A DNA stretch of 64,000 nucleotides from Durio zibethinus (lineage: Eukaryota; Streptophyta; Magnoliopsida; Malvales; Malvaceae): positions 5,580,001 through 5,644,000 of the forward strand of contig NW_019167993.1 in NCBI RefSeq assembly GCF_002303985.1. The letters are read 5' to 3'. Position 1 is the first letter of the stretch; each line of letters opens with the position of its first letter. The position numbers were made by a program, and so were the translations under genes. The notes beneath the pieces were generated by a model, which did no database searches, was not told the DNA's origin, and saw only the letters and a program-made list of their open reading frames with translations. Below, piece by piece: positions 35,437 through 49,000 of this stretch.

Positions 35437-38400
35437 CCCATTGCAGGACGTGGAATCGGTATGCTTCCAATTCTGACTGCTGACCAGGAAAGTGTGCTTA
35501 ATAGTGGGAGAATTCTTTATTTTTTCTTAGAACTATCAGCACTGCACATTAGATGTTCTTGGAGATTTCTTGATCAGTTCAAAAGTTTATGTTGGTGCTT
35601 AAAAGGGGCAAATCACTGCATATGCAATGAGAGTGTGCTCCTATTGGGTTTATTAGGGAGGTGAGGGTTCTTGTAGATGTAGTTTGTTTAAGATGTTCCC
35701 TACAATAATGTGTTTCTAGGTTCGTAAGCTGGTTTTGGAGATAGTATTTATGTGGGATTGACCTTCATCTTTTACACATATCCTGTACTTTTACTTCATA
35801 GCACTTAAATTTTTTTACTGTTTTTCTAGATTTTGCTTTATTTTGATTCTTTTGAAGGTGCCTCTGGCCATCTGATCTAAGTGCTCATGAGAATTTATTG
35901 CAATGGTAGATATAGTCTAGCTTATGATAAGAGTGTCCTGCAGTATTTTTTAAGCAGTTGCATTAACTACTACACTATGTGTTATATGGGCTTCTCTCTT
36001 CCTGTGATACTAATCACTTTTATGCATATTTGGGTAAATAAATTTGAGTGGTGACATGTCCATTCCTATAACTAGGCTGTATGACCATTAAAATACTGTT
36101 AATGTGAACTTTGAAAGCAAGCTCACATTTATTGATGTTGGATCTCGTGTTTATCGTTATCTCATTTTTCAATTAGGAATTTGTTTGCAATGACCTGGAT
36201 AGCTATTAAGTTATCTTGAATTATGTTCTGTTAATGTGAACTTTGAAAGCAAGCTCACATTTATTGATGTTGGATCTCGTGTTTATCGTTATCTCATTTT
36301 TCAATTAGGAATTTGTTTGCAATGACCTGGATAGCTATTAAGTTATCTTGAATTATGTTCTGTCTCTATCTTGTTTGTGGCAATCTGACATGGTTTGTTA
36401 AACTGTCACATTGGAAAGCTTTGGTTGCAAGTTAAATGATTGAGGCCTGTGTCTTTCTGCTTTTTAGGTGGAGCAGTTGCATAAAATTTTCAAACTTTGT
36501 GGCTCACCTTCTGAAGATTATTGGAGAAAATCAAAGTTGCCTCACGCAACCATTTTTAAGCCCCAACAACCTTATAGACGCTGTGTTGCAGAAACATTTA
36601 AGGAATTTCCAGCGCCAGCTTTAGCACTCATGGAGACCTTACTTTCCGTTGACCCCACTGATCGTGGATCTGCAGCTTCTTCCCTCAAGAGTGAGGTATA
36701 ATTTTTTTAAAAATTATGTTTTATTAAAATTTTAGACATTTATAATCCATGCATGTTAGCAAGCATTTCTATTCTTCCTCTCTCTTTCAGGGGGATGGTG
36801 CCATGGGGTGAATGTTGGTAATGAAGATTGATTTTTTGTAAAATGACTTGATTATTTTAGCAAGATGACATGAAATCAATGCTTATATTTAGCTGTTTTC
36901 CTTTTTCAATTATTATATTCTTTTTTGACAAATTTTGTCATTGTTGATAAAATATTTAAGGGAAAATGATTTTCATTCAGAGGGTAAGACATATTCTAGT
37001 ATTGAAAGACAAGTTGCACATATTTTGTTTGACAACTGGGTCAGAACTTTGTTCTTCTATATTTCATTCATTCAGTATAAATTTTAATGGTATTTATGGG
37101 CATGATTACTGTATGCCAGGCAGTCTGCTATCATGGTTAATTGTCATGTACTAACATGAGCTTCCGGGTCCGGCTTTTAAAGAGTTTGTGCCAGAGTTTA
37201 AATATGAAACTTGAATGCCAAAACTTTGGCTTGTGTAACCACTTGGGTTGTGTTGTATCCCCTGGTGTCTGGGGATACAAGAACAGCAGTGCTTTATTAC
37301 CTTCTCATCTAAGCCACTATGACTTTGGAAATTTTAATTTGGGACACATCATTTAGAATAGTATTGACAACTTTGTATGCAACTTTCTAAATGGTAGGAT
37401 GTGCTTCTTTAGTCCTAAATCACATTGTTATTCTTTTCTGTTCTAATGATTTATCAATATTATCTAGTGTCCTTCATTTTTTCTTTTTTTTGTTTTTCAG
37501 TTCTTCACAACAAAACCTCTTCCCTGTGATCCTTCGAGCTTGCCAAAGTATCCGCCAAGCAAAGAGTTTGATGCAAAAATGAGGGATGAGGAAGCTAGAA
37601 GGTGCATATTGTATATTTAATTACTATAAAATATTAATATTCTTTAGTTTTTTTTTTTTTTGATGGCACTTATGTTAGTTGGAAAATCTCATGCTTCTTA
37701 ATGAAAACTTTCATTGAACTCTTTGGATACTTATGAGGCATTTACTTCCAACGAAAATAGAGTGGTTTAAGAGGATCATACAAAAACTTGTAATTGCATG
37801 TCAGTCCAGATATCAAAAATTTGATCTCTTTGTTCTTCAGCCTATGCTGGACTGCTGTAAACTTGGTGTTTGTTTTTATTGGACGAGTTATTATCATCTT
37901 CTTTAGCTGGTTTGCCACTGCTGCCATATTGGCCTGAAATCTTGAGTGGTTATTAAGTTTATATAGGTGATAATAAACTACTTTTGTTTGTATTGGCAGA
38001 CAAGGAGCAGCAGGAACCAAAGGCCAGAGACCTGAACTTGATAGGAGAGCAACAAGAGAGTCTCGAGCTGTCCCAGCTCCTGATGCTAATGCTGAACTAG
38101 TCTTGTCAATGCAGGTAATAGTTTCCGATTCCCTTTTGTTTTTGCTCTAAATGTTTGGTGATGGGCATCCTTAACTAGTATATGCATCTAGATGTTGACC
38201 ATTATCACAACTCACAAGATCTTTAAGCATAATGACATACAAAAACATCAAATTAAGCCTTTTCTGCTACATGGGGTTGGTATTAAAGCTTAATGACATG
38301 GTATTCTAACTTGTTTTAGGTGCTTAGTCCCACTCTAGACATGTTATTAAATTATCCCTCTTTTTAAACATATGGTTGAGATAATTCTTTCCTTGTTTCT

Positions 38401-40354
38401 TCTTTCATTCAAGGGCAGGCTTTTATAAACTTATAATAAGCATAAATTGAACCCTGAAAGGAATTGAAAACGAAAATAACAAAGGAAGCCGAATCTAACT
38501 TCAGATTCTGAAAATCTGAGTAAAATCAAGGTGGGAGAGGAGGGAAGAAATGATAACTAATCGGTTGTAGTGACCTCACTGATTTATGTCAAAGGTGAAT
38601 GTCTTGTTCTCCGCACAGTTTGAGGGACAGTGCTCAATGCTTATGCTGCTGTAATGACCAATTCAATTGATGCTTTACCATATAACCCAATTAAGCCCAA
38701 AGGCATGAAGTGCCTAGGACAACAGTAACAAGAAAATCATGGAGTAAAGTGTGGATTGGTGATCCTCCATTTGGCCATAATGCTTAAAATACTAAAATAC
38801 CTTTGAACAATCATCATATTAACTGGGTGCGAAGCATAAAACACATTAATGTCCTCCAGTGCTCTCCAGTGACCATTTGCCTCCAGTTCTGAAGGCTGTC
38901 ACTACTCCATCAGACCAATTTGGATACCTTTCCCCAAAAGTTTTGATAACTTCATTTATTTAGTTTTAGCCAGGAATATAGGCATTTTATAAACAAATGC
39001 CTCTTCTATCAGTTTGTAATTTGGTTAGGGCAATTGGAAGTGCATAAATAATCAGCTTATACATGACTTAATCTATTATTTTTTGGCATTTCTATATTCT
39101 TTTGCGTCTATGAGATCCAGTTGACTAATAGATTATAAGGGGAGAGAGATTTGGATAGCTATTTGTTAAAAAATTTCAAGTCTTAGTTTTCTTTTCTTCA
39201 CTTGTGTGCACTGCTATGCTAGGACTGACTTGGTAGTATGCCAACTGAATTGTTTATTGAAGTTTGTTATGATATTGATTTGAGTGATTATTTACTACTA
39301 GATGGATTGGATTTAGATATCTAGGTAGGTAATATGATGCTGCTTGATATTACTTAAATAATTTGATATAGCTTGTAATTCTTATTTTATCAAGTTTTCA
39401 TCTTTTAGAACAGTAACATTAATTTGACATTACTAACATTGCTTTGACACTCCAGAAAAGACATTGTCAATCCAATTCTAAGAGCCGGAGTGAGAAGTTT
39501 AATCCTCATCCTGAAGAAGTTGCCTCAGGCTTTCCTATAGATCCACCTAGACCATCACAAGCAGTAGAGTCAAATGCGGATGCACAGGGGTATCATCACA
39601 AGAGAGCCTCGCATTCAGGGCCACTGGTTCACCGGGCTGCATGGGCAAAGTCTGGGAAAAACCTGGATGATGCTCCTAAACTTTCAACTGGGGCTGACTT
39701 GTCATTGATGTCAGGTTTAGTGGCAGCAAGGAGAAGTAGTCTTGTATCTGAAGATCGCAGAGAAAGATCTGGTTCTTCACAATCAGAAGCTCCAAAAATA
39801 ATTGCAAGATTTCCTGGGTCTTTTAAAGAGGCCTCAGAATCCTTCATCCAACCGGATCTGAAACATAATGTGCAGCAAAAAGAAGATGGAAGAAGTAACA
39901 ACAAAGATCCAGTTCTGGTAAGTAGTGAACCTGTTTTCCTGCCTTGATGATTGATTGTCCCGGTCAACTTTGTGCAAAAGAAGAGCCTCACTGTAGTAAA
40001 GTGGGCTGTTTGTTATAATTCGATGATTCTTGTATTTTGAGTTTGGTTTTTGCTGTACAACATACTTTTAGGTTTTTCGTTGCTTGCTCATAACTTTTAT
40101 CCATTTCAAGTATCTGATACGTGCTTCTCAATGATGTTTGTTTCCAGCTTGGTTATGGGTCAAAGGGTCGCAAAATTCACTATTCTGGTCCTTTATTAGT
40201 TCCATCAGGCAACATGGATCAGATGCTCAAGGATCATGATCGCCAAATTCAAGAAGCGGTTCGGCGAGCACGCCTTGACAAGGCAAAGATGAGAAAAGTT
40301 CAGTTAGAAGGGAACCAAATATCAGCCACTTCATTATTTGTTTCTGGTCGTTGA
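32579..40354 (+). CDS. CDK-like serine/threonine kinase with N-terminal acylation signal
   Basis: Eight exons (32579-32986, 33995-34279, 34561-34878, 36468-36695, 37501-37601, 38000-38114, 39456-39917 and 40148-40354) give 707 residues. The start MGCICCKPS is a myristoylation signal (Gly2) with palmitoylable Cys3, Cys5 and Cys6, so membrane anchoring is expected. The kinase domain begins near residue 130: glycine loop IGQGTYSNV (137-145), ATP lysine K160, catalytic HRDIKGSN (D255), DFG (D273), and VVTLWYRPPELLLGA in the activation segment. All essential residues are present. It belongs to the plant CDK-like group of At1g54610-type proteins, close to CDKC in the kinase domain. The long C-terminal tail is Ser- and Arg-rich and ends with the family block GRKIHYSGPLLVPSG and a charged helix. 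Substrate and any cyclin partner are unknown. Confidence 0.95.
35369..35434 (+). repeat. (GT)n(GA)n microsatellite in kinase intron 3
   Basis: A GT dinucleotide run passes directly into a GA run, with the junction near 35,402. Such compound repeats are usually polymorphic between individuals. Confidence 0.95.
36096..36359 (+). repeat. Perfect 132-bp tandem duplication in kinase intron 3
   Basis: Bases 36,096-36,227 and 36,228-36,359 read identically throughout, from CTGTTAATGTGAACTTTG to GAATTATGTT. The array lies in the intron just before exon 4, ending 108 bp before the acceptor. Perfect identity means a very recent duplication or an assembly artefact. Confidence 0.95.
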
Positions 40355-43300
40355 GCTAAATTTTGTAGACAGCAAATCAAGATGAGCATTGTCTAGACGA
40401 TCGCTGCAAAAAAATTTGGCTGCTGATTCTCCTGTGAAAAATGATCCGAGTTGTTGGGTGGATTTTTTTGGTATAGTTTGGTGTTTTTAGGATGGCTTGC
40501 GGGCATATTTAGCTAAGCTTATAGCTTATTGAGAAATATCTCTCTGATTAATCATGTGTATATCTTTCCACTCGGCAACTGTAATTTGCTCAGATATGGC
40601 CCATTCTTGTAGAGCTTATTGTTAGTCAAAAGTTAAATGCAGAGATCTGAGATTATTTCATGTGATGAAAGAAGCAAAATCTAGCTGTGTAGCATTGCCT
40701 TTTGTCAAGATAATCGCAGTAGCATTAAGGTTAACCGAAGGCGAAATATAGCTTCGGGGATGTACCTATCTTTGTGCCCCCAGCAACTCTTGTCAGCAGC
40801 TATGTATTTGGCGTAATAATGTTCCAGCTCTGTTGTCTTACTATGTATTTACACGTATGTTTCGTATGATATGATGATTAGTTCTATGCTTTTATTGTTG
40901 TTTTCTGGACTTGTAAAGTCTAAGCAGCCTTGGAATCCCATTCCGTTCATTCTTCTATTACGGTGCAGCTTGACTTCGATGGCTTTTGTACTTGCAGATT
41001 TCTTACGCTTTGTCTTCTTTCTCTTATCAACGGGAGGGGCTTGGAGCTTTTTACAATGCCAAGATCCCTACAAGATCTTTCAACCTCCTTACCTTCTCCA
41101 TATCCACAAACTTACTGTGGCATACTCTTCATTTTTGGACCCTACATAGGTACTGAACACCTTGGCTCTGTGAACTCCCAACACCCATTGGTGGTTTCTG
41201 CTGCATCCATGTTTTTGGTATTGGATATGTTTTGTCCCTGAATGAACAATCTATCTGTTCTTTATTTCCTACCATGCTGGACAACAGGTTTGATCGAACT
41301 AGAAAGAAAAAATCGCTGGTCTGGTTGGTTTTGTCCACGACTTAAAGTTGAATGTAACAAAGTCATCAACAAACTATAAAGTATATGAATTGTGAACACA
41401 GCCCACAGCCGCAATGGCTCCTTCAGACCTAAAGAAGCCTAAAAGGGTGAACTGATGAATCCATCAGCCAGCATTGGCTCCTTTACTGCAAATCAATGGC
41501 TTTGGACTTCATTAATTCAATCTATGGATAACTGCAAAGAAGAACCACTTGGCCCTATTTATTAACTCTATCTACGGCATTGGTTCATTAATTTCCTAGG
41601 TCGGCATCATGTTTCATCCGTCTGACTCTGAAGTCATATTTGGCAGCTTCCTTAAATTATTGAGGAATGAGAAAAATGGTTCTAATTGAACAAATTATCC
41701 TGTTTTATTCGTAATAAACTTTAAATTCAATGCTTGTCAATGGTTTTCTGGGTTTGGTGACTGAATGATTGTTTGAAGCCTGGTCAAGTGGCTGACTTAG
41801 AAATTGGAATAATCTGTAACAAAAAGAATGTTAGGAGGGCATTGGAGGTAGGATTTTGGGGTAGGGTTCAACGTTCAAATCAGCAAAATATAACAGGTGA
41901 AGGAAGGTAGATAAATAGAGAAGGTAAGAAAGTAGGTAAACGTATGTGAAATTAAAGGAAAGAGTTCAAAATGAAATACCGGTTATCCAACTTTATCTTT
42001 TATAATGAATTAGGTAAAAGTGTGCAAGGAAGGTAGAGAGAAGGACAAGGTAGGAAAGTAAAGAGTTTAAAATGAATTACATGTGATCCAATTCATCTTT
42101 TATAATGAATTTATATTGATTTGATCAATGAACTTTTGTGGATGTTGTCAATTGAAATGATTAACTTAATAATCAATGGATGCTGATTTGGTAATAAAAA
42201 TTTTAATTAAATAATTAAGATACCACAATATCAAGCAAGCCCTAACAATGATCTCAAATTCTATCCTTTCTAATTATGTCTAGGTTTTAAAAGCTACAGT
42301 GGTAGTTCAAGATTCACGTTGCTTCAGCTTCAAGGACCATTCATCATACAAAACCATTAGGCAAAAACCCTTGTGAATCTAGTGAAGACTAAAGAAAACA
42401 TGCTGGAACCTGATTCAAATAAAGAAACGGATGGTTTTGAATGAATTCATGAAGCCTAGAGATGTGAAAATCTAAGGACAAAAGTTAACGAGAGCTTCAT
42501 GTAAGGAGAAGTTATCAGATAGACCTGAGAAAATCTTTAATGGCAACTTAACCACATCATTCATGCTTGTATCAATAAAAACGTGACAACATTGGTTAAA
42601 ATAATTGTGGGGATTGGATATTAAGATTGGGCAAGATCCATTTGTTAGAGTTGGCCAAGATTATTGAAAAGTGTGACAAATTTTTTCTTAATTTTTGTGG
42701 TTTACCGAGAGTTATTTGATCAAAGTTGCTATTTTTATAACAGTATTTAAAATTTATAGTTGAAATATTTATTCTCCAAATTTAAAATACAATTTGATAT
42801 CATCACATAATTTATTAATAAACTATTAAACATTTAATTTTAATGACTAAAATTTAATTTTTAATAATTTTGCATATCTAAAAAAAATTATATTTTAAGT
42901 ATTCAAATATTTAATTTAGTAATAAATATATGATTTTTAATTTTAAAAATTGATTTTAAAAATTTAAATTTTACAAAATTAAATCAATACTTCAATCATG
43001 AAAAAAAAAAAGGTAAATATTTCTACACTTTTTGGGATTTAGATAACAAATCTATATAATTAAAATTCAATTATTTTCTATTTGAGGGTTGCTTGTATGC
43101 ACAAAATTCTATGTACTTAGGACAACCAAATTAATTGTACATTGCATGCAACCAATAATCAAGAAAATGTATCTTTCAGAAAAATAATTAAGAAAAATGC
43201 ACATTGATGATCAAGGAAAAGCTTGCTCTAATTGGACAAGTGTTAGTGGTTGAAGTTTCTTAATACTTGACAAAATGGAACAAAAACAGGAAAAAATGAA

Positions 43301-45860
43301 GGAAAAAAACTCAAAATTTGTGGTCCAAAGTTATTTGGTTACTAAATGAGGAAACCAATCAAACAATACATGAGACAAGGGTTGGCAGAACCAAACCTGA
43401 AATTTTTTCATTCAGCCCTTGGTCCAAGGCTAGATTGATGCTCTAAATGCTTGGACCATTCCCATTACAGCATGTCTTATCATCAAAGTTTTTGTCTGAA
43501 AATAAAAAATAGTGTACTAAAAAATTTTCAAAAATGCTTTTTTAAATATAGGTAGGTAGGTAGGACAATCTCATGACAAATTATATTTCTTGTATTTTTT
43601 TGGGATTTTACTCACTTTGTAATTATGATTTAAAATCATGGTTGCCAAAGAAATTTAGATTTTATTAGATAAGAATGATAAAAAGAGATAAGGATAAAAA
43701 TTTTATTAATTTAATGATTAAAATTTATAATAATATTTTATTTTATAATTTAACCATTAAATTAATAAAATTATTTTATTTTTCTCTCGTTTCATTTTTC
43801 ACTATGCAAAATAGTAATTTAATAATATTTATCTGGAAGTCCTTATTTTTCCTCCAAAGTTACATTTCTTAGAAGTGGATTTTTTTTTTTGAACAAGTCG
43901 GATTCAAATTGTTTACTTTTTCGGATACAAAATTGTTTGCTTTGATAAAGTTTATTTAGCTACTTTAATAAATTTTTTGTATCAATAAAATTTATTGAGT
44001 TGATAAAAATTAAAATTTTATTTGTAAAATTCAAATTTGATTCTTGCTAGAGGTAAAGTCTAAAAATTGATAAAAGAAAGATCAAATAATAATTTAAAAA
44101 AAAATCAAAGTAATAAATAAATAGAATTTATCACTAAATCACAAGAGAAATAAAAAAGTTTTGGAGGTATCGTGGTCCTTGCTTGCTTCCCTCTAGTTTC
44201 GTCTCTTATTCTTGCTATCGATAAACTTTTTTTAATGAATAATTTATAAATTTAATATAATTTTTTACTTAAACCTTCTATATGCTCAATATTGAATGAG
44301 ATATCTCCTCTTGTTTAAACTTAAAAAAAATAGAAGTTTTTTTATGAGATTTTTTAATTTGAAAAATGTTTAACGTGACAAAATTTCCCAATGCTTGCGA
44401 TTTTATTAATTATATACTTGAATGAATATGTAAATAATATTTCTAAATAATACTTCACTTTATAAATCATAAATATTAATATCAAAATACCTTATTTCTT
44501 GGAATTTTATGATTCTATTTGTGTATAGTTCATGCTCCAATTGGTTGAAAAATCATTCTTTGGAAAAAAAAAAATTTAGGGATACCAATGATAAAACTGA
44601 AAACCAATAGGAAACAAATGATTAATCAGGAAACTGTAAGGGTTACCAAATAATTATATTTTCTTTTGGTAACAACCAAATTTGTCCTTAGATTAGATTA
44701 CAATTACTCTATCACCATGCTGACACCTGTTCTAGAATCTGACCCAACACCAAGTAAGATAACAATTCATTTACAGTTCAAGAGGCCTGCTTTTTGAATA
44801 AAATGTCCAAAGGGGTATCTAAAATTTCAACCTTTAAAAGTTATAGTAACAAATTTCCTTGCTTTAAGTTATCCTTTCAGGTTTTCAGGGTTTAAAGAAG
44901 AACCACAAGTGTGCTTTCGCTGAACTTTCAACTTGTTTTTTTCTCTTATGGTTTTTTTAATCAATTGTTAGAATCAAAGCTGAGTTTTTCAGCATGATAG
45001 GTTACATCATTTTTTTAAAAGATTAAAAATTACTAAAAATGAAAATTTGGGTTGGTTTGTCTGGTTTCAATGATCTCAAAAGGTTTCCTCTTTAAGAAAT
45101 TCAAGATACCCAAGATCCTCTTTTTCAACACCAAGATAATAATTTTTAATAGCATGGTGTATTCTTTTCCCATACTGAGACTCAGAGACAGAGTCCACAG
45201 TATTTTCTTTGTAAAATATTTAATTCCCATTGGACCCACAACATATACAAATTTGACGTTTTTAGCCTGTTGCATGAGGGCAAAAAGGCTTGAGGTTATG
45301 GTAAAGCCACGTAGTCCAATTGGAATAAAGAGATAATGAAGTGCACAAAAAGAGCGGCTTTTTATTTTATTTTTAATGTTGAAATTCAAATGGTCTGTGA
45401 TTTCTGTTGGGAAGGTTTTGTTTTGTTTTTTGTTTCTTGTTTTTTTTTTTGGTTATATTGTGGCAATTTTGTGAGGTTGAGAATCTTTAGTGTCAACTAA
45501 AAAGTACTTCTTTTTGCTGTGTGGTTCAGTTTACAGGTTGGTCTAGCAGGAACAGAAGAACATCCTTTCATGGTGTTAACTGGTACCTCTCTCTTTCTCT
45601 CTCTTCCTTTGGTTTTTTTTTTTTTTAAACGTACACTAAATATTTAAATATATATAGTTTTGTTTGTTGTTTGATGTTTGGTGTGATGTGAAGGTGATTT
45701 TATGTTTATTACTGGGTCTTTTGTGTTTTGGCTGTTGGTTTAGGTTGTGTTATTCTTTTTTTCTTTTCTGATTGGCGGTGTAAGTGGTGGTGGGGTTGGT
45801 GATAGCTTCTCTAATGATAATTGTGGTGTGCAAAGGTTATTGATTTTGGCTCCTTGTGTT
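40355..45860. other. Intergenic region between the kinase and SPA genes
   Basis: No gene recognised. The kinase 3' UTR probably covers the first few hundred bases. Open frames at 40,871-41,241 on + and at 45,033-45,389 on either strand show no family character. From about 42,720 to 44,520 the DNA is AT-rich. The right end, near 44,900-45,860, probably holds the SPA promoter and leader. A splice-acceptor-like TTTACAG/GGAATTG near 45,866 suggests a leader intron. Confidence 0.45.
41890..42115 (+). repeat. Two diverged direct repeats of about 115 bp
   Basis: The stretches at about 41,896-42,010 and 42,018-42,115 share 'ggaaggtag', 'gagaaggtaagaaagta' (or 'acaaggtaggaaagta'), 'aaagagtt.aaaatgaa', and 'tatccaactttatcttttataatgaatt' (or a close variant). 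Non-coding. Confidence 0.6.
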
Positions 45861-45932
45861 TACAGGGAATTGAGTTTGCACTTGTTGATGGGAAGTTGGG
45901 TTCCTTTCATTTTGTGACAATGGAATGAGTTT

Positions 45933-46037
45933 ATGATTCAAATAATGATAGAAGTGAGAGAGTGGATAAGAAGCCAGAATTTTTTCTCATTTCTTGGATT
46001 TTTAAGTGGCGGTGTTCATGCAATTCGTGGAGGATAG
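45933..46037 (+). CDS. Upstream ORF in the SPA leader (34 codons)
   Basis: An ATG at 45,933 opens a 34-residue frame (MIQIMIEVREWIRSQ...) that ends at TAG 46,035-46,037, leaving only two bases before the SPA start codon at 46,040. Two minimal upstream ORFs precede it (ATG-GAA-TGA at 45,920, and a three-codon one at 45,925 overlapping it). Whether the transcript includes this stretch is inferred from a likely leader acceptor near 45,866. If translated, the SPA start would depend on leaky scanning or reinitiation. The peptide resembles nothing I know. Confidence 0.45.
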   Translation: MIQIMIEVREWIRSQNFFSFLGFLSGGVHAIRGG

Positions 46038-46039
46038 CA

Positions 46040-49000
46040 ATGGAGGGTACATCTGAATCTGCTTGGCAGGAGTCTGATAGTTCTAGGGCACTGAATACTT
46101 CTGGTGTCTCAGACAGGGATCCAAGTCTATTTCGTGCTGAAAGAATCAACATTTCAGGTGATGTTTCGTGTGATTTTGGGTTTAGAAAGGAGGATGGTAG
46201 GGATGTGCTGGCTCACAATGATCACCTTAGAAGCCAGGTCGGTGTTTCTGGGGTTTGTGAGTATGAGGCAGCAATAAACCCTTTTGTCCGTGCCATCGAA
46301 TGGGGTGATGTTAGCTTGAGGCAGTGGTTGGATAAACCAGAACGATCTGTTGATGTCTTTGAATGTTTGCACATATTTAGGCAAATAGTTGAGATTGTAA
46401 ATATAGCACATTCACAAGGGATTGTTGTCCATAGTGTTCGACCTTCGTGCTTTGTCATGTCCTCATTTAATCATGTTTCCTTCATCGAATCTGCATCTTG
46501 TTCGGATTCTGGATCTGATTCTGTTGAGGATGCATTAAATATCCAAAGTATGGAGGTTAAGGATTTATCCTCTACTTTGCCCCTTGACATGTGTCAGCAG
46601 CGATGCCTGATGAATGGAGATGTGCAAACTCCAACAAATGTTGTATCAGAAGCTAGTTGCATGCAGTCAAGCTCAGTATGTGCAAGGAATGCACTCATAG
46701 AGGAAAGTGAAGAAAATAAAATGTTGGACAGGAGAAATTTTGAACAAAAAGAAGAGAGAAAGCAACCATTTCCTATGAAACAGATATTGCTTATGGAGAC
46801 CAGTTGGTACACTAGTCCTGAAGAGGCGGCTGGCTCTCCCAGTACCTGTGCTTCTGACATCTATAGATTGGGAGTTCTTCTTTTTGAGGCTAGTTTTGAA
46901 AATGCTTGATACCATCCATCATTTTTAAACTTGTGAAATATTTTTCTGTTGTTAGTTTATTGGCTTTTCTATTTGTTATGGCTAGATTAAACTCTTAGGT
47001 GCCCCTTTTTTTTGTTTTATTTGCTTTTTGTTATTAATTATTAGTCAATCATCGAATTGAATCTTAAAACTCTTTTCGTTGTATTTTTATACTTAGTATT
47101 TTATGTGTCTGCAGTTATTCTGCCCCTTCAGCTCAAGAGAAGAAAAGACTACAACTATGTCTAGTTTAAGACATCGAGTTCTTCCTCCACAGTTGCTCCT
47201 GAAGCGGCCAAAGGAAGCTTCATTTTGTTTGTGGTTATTGCATCCTGAGCCAAGTAGTCGTCCACAAATGGGGTAATTTCTTCTTGCCTTTTACACATTC
47301 CACCATTATTTATAATTTCTGCACCGAGTGTCCATTATATCTTTCTACTTAAATATATTTTTCTTTTCATTAACATTATCAAACATTTTCTTTATTAATA
47401 TGAATATGATTGAACTACATGATTGGACTAGTCTTTCTTAATGTGCTGGACAGCATTGTCCTCATGCAAATCTTATGGTCTGACTTTACAAATAGGTTTT
47501 AACTTTGTGACTAAAATGTAAGGCATGGCATGCATATTAAAATGTCTGCAATAGTATTGATAATGATCTGTTTTAGTGCATGGAATGTATAATATAAAGG
47601 TTTTGGGGCAAAATTCAGCTGACGTCACATTCTCTCAATATGTTATAGGCCATCGGATGGTTTCTTGTGGAGTTATTTCCTTAATGGTGAATAGTTTATG
47701 CCTTCAACTATATATTTGTTAGAGAGTTTAGTTAGTCACATGGACAACTTTGCATGGCATTTTCTTGATAAATTTCATTTAATAGTGGAATGAAGAATGT
47801 GGTCAAATACTGTGCATTAGAGGCAGAATGTTAGAAACATCCATCTAATAAGTCTAGGTGTACATGTAAGCTGTGGCAGACCAAAAATTAGAAAACAAGA
47901 AAATTTAGAGCAAGAATATGTAGAGGAAAATTTATCTCTGGACACCGCAAAATTTGGAAAACAAGAAAATTTAAAGGAAAATTTTTCCTTGGACACCCCT
48001 AAAAATTTTTTCTGCACATCCTTTCTATTGATAAAATTGGTAAATCCATCAGTAGTGTTTTATATATATAAGTGGACACTCCTGAAAAAATTCCTGGCTG
48101 CTTCACTGCATGTAAGTAGTATTCTGATAGATAATGGTGTATTTGTCATTGCATTTTCTATTAGTGTTTATGATGGATAATGACGTGTTCCTTTTTTTTT
48201 TTGTTTCCCACTTTGTGAAGTAATAGTAGTAAAAGGAAATCTCATTCACACCACCTTCAATTACTTTTATGTCACCATTGCTGTTCTAGACGTATTCCAA
48301 GTGTTATCTGCTTCTATTACTGGCACATAAAGTAATTATTACTTTCGGTTTGGAGTTCCATCATTTGTTTATAATAGGTTTGATGTATTAATATTGTTTC
48401 ACCTGTGTGACAGTGATTTGTTACAGAGTGAGTTTCTTAATGAACCAAGGGATAACCTAGAAGAACGTGAAGCAGCCATAGAGCTCAGGGAGAGAATAGA
48501 GGAGCAGGAGTTGTTGCTGGAATTCCTTTTGCTGATACAACAAAGGAAACAGGAAGTCGCCGATAGGATGCAAGATACTGTTTCTTTTCTGTGTTCTGAT
48601 ATTGCAGAAGTTACAAAGCAGCAAACAATCTTAAAGAAAAATGGAGGCTCCCATAAAGAGCTGGGAAAAGATGACAATTCAACATCGAATCTCCCCTCAA
48701 TAAATATTGTTGATACTGATGATTCTTCTAGGTTGGGGTCTAGAAAACGATTTAGACCAGAACTTAAGATTCAAAATGTTGAAGAATGTGGTGATAACCT
48801 TGAAACTCATCAAAAGTTTGATACACTTGCTGAAAATCAAGAAAGTTTACTCCTGAAAAGTTCTCGGTTGATGAAAAACTTTAAGAAACTTGAGTCAGCA
48901 TATTTTTTGACAAGATGCAGGCCAGTGAAGCAATCAGGGAAGCCTTTGAGTAGACAAACACCATTGAACAGTGATGGCAGAGGATCCATTGTTCTGACAG

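Noticed and set aside
35256..35664. Frames with Leu-Ser or Arg-Glu repeats in kinase intron 3
   Set aside because: Translations of the (GT)n(GA)n microsatellite.
45033..45389. 118- and 94-residue frames on opposite strands
   Set aside because: No family character, and the location fits SPA promoter or leader DNA.
45962..46039. 26-codon N-terminal extension of the SPA frame
   Set aside because: It begins with GTG, not ATG, and the first in-frame ATG (46,040, MEGTSES) matches the family start.
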